A stretch of 8,807 bases of DNA from an uncultured Ruminococcus sp. (lineage in GTDB: Bacteria; Bacillota; Clostridia; Oscillospirales; Acutalibacteraceae), in the NCBI GenBank assembly GCA_946055445.1, contig CAMGGF010000040.1, positions 1 through 8,807 on the forward strand. Direction: 5' to 3'. Position numbers and translations under genes: made by a program. Positions 5,995 through 8,807 of the stretch are shown one piece after another. The stretch's first letter is position 1, and the number at the start of each line of letters is the position of its first letter. The notes under the pieces are model-generated. The model was not told where the DNA came from, ran no database searches, and saw only the letters and a program-made list of their open reading frames with translations.

Positions 5995-7017
5995 ATGGAA
6001 ACAAAAGAACTGCTGAAACTGCTGTGCGCCGCGCCCGGTGTTTCGGGTGACGAAGCGGCGGCGCGCGAAACGGTCAAAACGCTGTTTGCGCCGCTTGGCG
6101 AAGTCAAAACGGACGCACTCGGCAATGTGCTTTGCACCTATACAGGCACAGGGCACGGCAGAAAAATTCTGTTAGATGCACATTTGGACCAAATCGGGCT
6201 TTGCGTGTTGGAAATCACCCCCGAGGGCTTTTTGCGGACCGCCCCCTGCGGCGGCGCGGACAAGCGTGTGCTTTGCGGTGCGGAGGTTACCGTACACGGC
6301 AAGCAGGATTTATATGGTGTGGTGACAAGCACCCCGCCGCACTTGCAAAAAGACGGCGACGAGAAAACCCTACCCGATACCGTTTGCATTGACATCGGAC
6401 TTGCGGCAGACGAGGCAAAAACGCTTGTTGCCGCAGGCGACCGTGTTTCTTTACGCTATTCGTTTACGGAACTGTTTAACGAATTGGTCAGTGCGCCCGC
6501 GCTCGATGACCGCGCGGGGATTGCGGTGTTGTACCGCGCGCTGGAAATTTTAAAAATCCGCGGCTGTGGTGATACGGTGACGGTTGTATGCTCCACGCGG
6601 GAAGAAACCACCGAGGGCGGCGCGAAATCTGCGGCGTTCAACGCGCAGGCGGATTTGTGCATTGCGGTCGATGTCAGTTTTGCCAAAACCCCCGATGCGA
6701 AAGCCGAGGATTGCGGCGAACTTTCTAAGGGACCTATGATTGGTTTTGCGCCGTCTTTGACGCACGATGTAAGCGTTGGTTTGCGGCAGATTGCCGCAGA
6801 ACAGCAAATACCCTATCAGATTGAGGTGATGGGGGGCTCGAGCGGCACCAATGCCGATGTCATTGCCGCCGAAGCGGGCGGTGTCAAAACGGGGCTTTTG
6901 TCCGTGCCGCTTCGCTATATGCACACGGGCATTGAGGTTGTGTCCGTCAAAGATGTGGAAAACACGGCGCAACTTTTGGCAAATTATATTTTATACGGAG
7001 GGCTTTCATCATGTTAA
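5995..7017 (+). CDS. M42-family metallo-aminopeptidase, first of tandem pair
   Basis: This cytosolic dinuclear-metal aminopeptidase is from the family of TET peptidases, glutamyl aminopeptidases and proteins labelled endoglucanase M. It trims short peptides from the N-terminus, usually as a large dodecameric shell. It has 340 residues, the usual size. Expected ligands are all present: His63 and Asp65 in DAHLDQIG, the bridging Asp171 in ALDDRAG, the catalytic base Glu203 and metal ligand Glu204 in STREETTEGG, Asp226 in IAVDVS, and His310 in RYMHTGIE. The region between about 80 and 160 is the dimerisation domain. AGAGGAAG lies 9 bases before the ATG at 5995; the frame is open upstream but earlier ATGs lack this. 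Its stop overlaps the next gene by 7 bases. It differs strongly from its tandem partner, so the two are old paralogues. Confidence 0.9.
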   Translation: METKELLKLLCAAPGVSGDEAAARETVKTLFAPLGEVKTDALGNVLCTYTGTGHGRKILLDAHLDQIGLCVLEITPEGFLRTAPCGGADKRVLCGAEVTVHGKQDLYGVVTSTPPHLQKDGDEKTLPDTVCIDIGLAADEAKTLVAAGDRVSLRYSFTELFNELVSAPALDDRAGIAVLYRALEILKIRGCGDTVTVVCSTREETTEGGAKSAAFNAQADLCIAVDVSFAKTPDAKAEDCGELSKGPMIGFAPSLTHDVSVGLRQIAAEQQIPYQIEVMGGSSGTNADVIAAEAGGVKTGLLSVPLRYMHTGIEVVSVKDVENTAQLLANYILYGGLSSC

Positions 7018-8030
7018 AAACCTTATGCGAATTAAACGGCACCTCCGGCAGAGAGGATGCGGTGCGGGATTTTATTCTTGCCGCACTCCCTGAAAATACA
7101 ACCTACCAAATTGACGCGCTCGGCAATGTTTTGGTCGACAAAAAAGGTGCGGCGCGCCCGAAAAATAAAGTCGCGCTGTTCAGTCATATGGACGAGGTCG
7201 GGTTTATTATCACATATATTACCGATGACGGCTTTTTGAAATTCGCCCCTGTCGGCGGTGTGGACGCGCGCGTCATATTCGGCAAGGCGGTTTCTGTCGG
7301 TGCGCGGGCAATTCCCGGCGTGGTCGGCGGCAAAGCGGTGCATCAACTGACAAAAGACGAAAAGGGCAGTGTGCCCGAAATCGAAAATATGGTCATTGAC
7401 ATCGGCGCGTGCACAAAGACAGAGGCAGAGTCGCTGGTGTCCTTGGGAGATGTCGCGTATTTTCGCTCGGATTATGTGGAATTCGGCGACGGCTTCATAA
7501 AAGCCAAAGCGATTGATGACCGCGCAGGCGTGCAGATCCTGCTGGATATGCTGAAAAGCGATTTGCCGTATGATATGACCTTTTGCTTTACCGTGCAGGA
7601 GGAAATCGGCACACGCGGTGCTACGGCGGCAACCTTTACGGTGCGCCCGGATTACGCGCTGGTGATTGAAAGCACCACGGCGGCGGATTTGCCCGATGTT
7701 TCGGGGCACAAACAGGTTTGCAAAGTCGGCGGCGGTGCGGTGGTCGGGTTTATGGACCGCGGCACCGTGTATGATAAAACTTTATATGATTTTGCACACG
7801 CGCTTGCCGCGGAAAAGCAAATTCCATGCCAAACCAAAACCTTGATTGCGGGCGGCAATGATGCGGCGGCCATTCACAAAACGGCAGGCGGCGTTCGCAC
7901 TTTGGCGATTTCCGTGCCGTGCCGTTATATTCATTCGGGCGCGTGCGTGGCGAGTAAAAACGATATCAAAAGCGTTGCCGCGCTAACCAAGACGCTTGCG
8001 GAGGCACTTTGCAATGCTGAAAATCATTGA
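7011..8030 (+). CDS. M42-family metallo-aminopeptidase, second of tandem pair
   Basis: This is a second cytosolic M42 aminopeptidase, 339 residues, starting 7 bases inside the end of the first with GGAGG 9 bases before its ATG. Metal and catalytic residues are intact: His59 and Asp61 in SHMDEVG, the bridging Asp169 in AIDDRAG, Glu197 and Glu198 in VQEEIGTRG, and His308 in CRYIHSGA. At the position where the first copy has Asp (IAVDVS) this one has Glu220 (LVIESTTAAD), a subgroup feature in M42. The two proteins agree mainly around these motifs; elsewhere identity looks low (perhaps a third, by eye). They may prefer different N-terminal residues, or co-assemble into a mixed shell as reported for archaeal TET proteins; both ideas are inference. 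The next gene starts 17 bases before its stop. Confidence 0.9.
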   Translation: MLKTLCELNGTSGREDAVRDFILAALPENTTYQIDALGNVLVDKKGAARPKNKVALFSHMDEVGFIITYITDDGFLKFAPVGGVDARVIFGKAVSVGARAIPGVVGGKAVHQLTKDEKGSVPEIENMVIDIGACTKTEAESLVSLGDVAYFRSDYVEFGDGFIKAKAIDDRAGVQILLDMLKSDLPYDMTFCFTVQEEIGTRGATAATFTVRPDYALVIESTTAADLPDVSGHKQVCKVGGGAVVGFMDRGTVYDKTLYDFAHALAAEKQIPCQTKTLIAGGNDAAAIHKTAGGVRTLAISVPCRYIHSGACVASKNDIKSVAALTKTLAEALCNAENH

Positions 8031-8807
8031 AAATTTGTCGGCGGATACGGCAAAGCAACTGGCCGCGGTGCTGCCGCAGGATTTTAACACGGTATTCACG
8101 CTGTTTTCACTTTTAGATGTGCACCGCGTGCACGGCGCGTGGGTGCAAACCGTGGGCGACAAGGTGACGGCGCTGGTGGTGTCCGAAGGCGGCGTGAAAG
8201 CCTATGTCGCGGCGGCAGAGGACGCCGATTTTGAAGAATTGCGGTATTTTTTACCGACGCTCGGCGGCGTGGTGTTGCACTGTGCGCCCGAGCAGACGGA
8301 AAAACTCGGCATCGAGCCGTTTGCGAAGCAGAGCATATTGGTGCTGGAAACTTTGCCCGACGGCGGCAAACAGACAAAAACCGTGACGGATAATCTACGC
8401 CCGATTTACGATTTGTTGGTGCAGAATGCGGCGGTTGCGGCGGGGAACAATGCTGATTTTCAAAAATTCAGCGACCGCGCTTACAAAGAATGGCTTTCCA
8501 AGACTTCGCGCGGGATTTTCGGCGGCTACACGGTGGTCAAAGCGGTGTACGCAGGCGAAAATGCGCTTCTTGCGGCGAGTACCGCCGATATTTTGGGTGC
8601 GTATGTGTATATTCGCGATGTGGTAACCGACAAAGATTATCGCAGAATGGGCTACGGCTCGGATTGTGTGCGCGGACTTTGCGCCGATTTAAAAACGGAT
8701 AGCAACCGCATTTTTTTGTTGTGCGGTGACCTGAAAACCGAGCGTTTTTATGAAAAATCCGGCTTTGTGCGAAAGGGCTATATTCAACAGGGAATTGTAG
8801 AGTTATG
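8014..8807 (+). CDS. GNAT-family N-acetyltransferase, reaching the window edge
   Basis: The frame is open from ATG 8014 to the window end: 264 full codons plus TG. If the next base is A, TGA closes it here and the final ATG could start another gene by ATGA overlap; otherwise it is truncated. GGAGG lies 9 bases before the start, inside the second peptidase. The C-terminal part is an acetyl-CoA-dependent GNAT domain: VVTDKDYRRMGYGSD (203-217) carries the R-R-M-G-Y-G pyrophosphate loop (motif A), and RFYEKSGFVRKG (244-255) is motif B. The first 120 or so residues lack these motifs but contain a similar hydrophobic strand/helix pattern (about 50-115), suggesting a degenerate GNAT-like half. The acceptor is unknown; with two peptidases beside it, a peptide or amino-acid amine is a guess. 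Confidence 0.8.
   Translation, partial: MLKIIENLSADTAKQLAAVLPQDFNTVFTLFSLLDVHRVHGAWVQTVGDKVTALVVSEGGVKAYVAAAEDADFEELRYFLPTLGGVVLHCAPEQTEKLGIEPFAKQSILVLETLPDGGKQTKTVTDNLRPIYDLLVQNAAVAAGNNADFQKFSDRAYKEWLSKTSRGIFGGYTVVKAVYAGENALLAASTADILGAYVYIRDVVTDKDYRRMGYGSDCVRGLCADLKTDSNRIFLLCGDLKTERFYEKSGFVRKGYIQQGIVEL

Noticed and set aside
7032..7709. 225-codon open frame on the - strand opposite the second M42 peptidase
   Set aside because: It mirrors the codon pattern of a complete metallopeptidase and gives a His/Arg/Cys-rich sequence without family resemblance.
1..8807. Hidden mobile element, CRISPR array, toxin-antitoxin or defence system
   Set aside because: No transposase, integrase, direct-repeat array, nuclease, or paired small toxin-antitoxin genes were seen. 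All larger genes are recognisable metabolic or membrane families.

Overview
The window looks like a piece of chromosome from a Firmicute of the class Clostridia, possibly Oscillospiraceae-like. The grounds are roughly even base composition, strong GGAGG-type ribosome sites, tightly packed operons with ATGA overlaps, and intergenic hairpin repeats of a kind I remember from gut Clostridia. No rRNA, tRNA, transposase, phage, CRISPR or defence gene is visible. Taxonomy is inference from style, not from a marker gene.

Layout. Positions 1-238 are non-coding and hold three different dyad-symmetric elements in a row: a GC-rich double hairpin, a 20-bp near-perfect palindrome and a 90-bp MITE-like inverted repeat. 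Positions 239-3491 are a three-gene operon on the minus strand, read in the order D-2-hydroxyacid dehydrogenase, family 4 glycosidase (GH4), PfkB-family sugar kinase. Both joins are 4-base ATGA stop/start overlaps, so translation is probably coupled. Positions 3492-3696 are a divergent promoter region with a plausible sigma-A promoter facing each way, a weak inverted repeat between them, and a UUCG-capped hairpin at the 5' end of the rightward transcript. Positions 3697-8807 are a plus-strand gene series: a VTT/TVP38-DedA membrane protein with a TTG start, a galactokinase-type GHMP kinase, a doubtful 71-codon small ORF, two tandem M42 metallo-aminopeptidases, and a GNAT acetyltransferase that runs to the window edge.

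How the genes may work together. The minus-strand operon looks like intracellular carbohydrate use: GH4 enzymes cleave glycosides (often phosphorylated ones) by an NAD- and metal-dependent redox mechanism, the PfkB kinase would phosphorylate a released sugar, and the dehydrogenase would interconvert a 2-hydroxyacid and a 2-ketoacid. The exact substrates cannot be read from sequence alone. The plus-strand series joins a sugar kinase to cytosolic peptide turnover (M42 enzymes trim peptides) and an acetyltransferase. This may be a housekeeping grouping rather than one pathway. The second peptidase overlaps the first by 7 bases and the acetyltransferase overlaps the second peptidase by 17, so those three are very likely co-transcribed.

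I see no clear new biological system. The points most worth checking are the altered sugar-binding motif of the galactokinase, the atypical CDAP motif of the GH4 enzyme, the small ORF between galK and the peptidases, the stack of repeats at the left end, and the two-part acetyltransferase.
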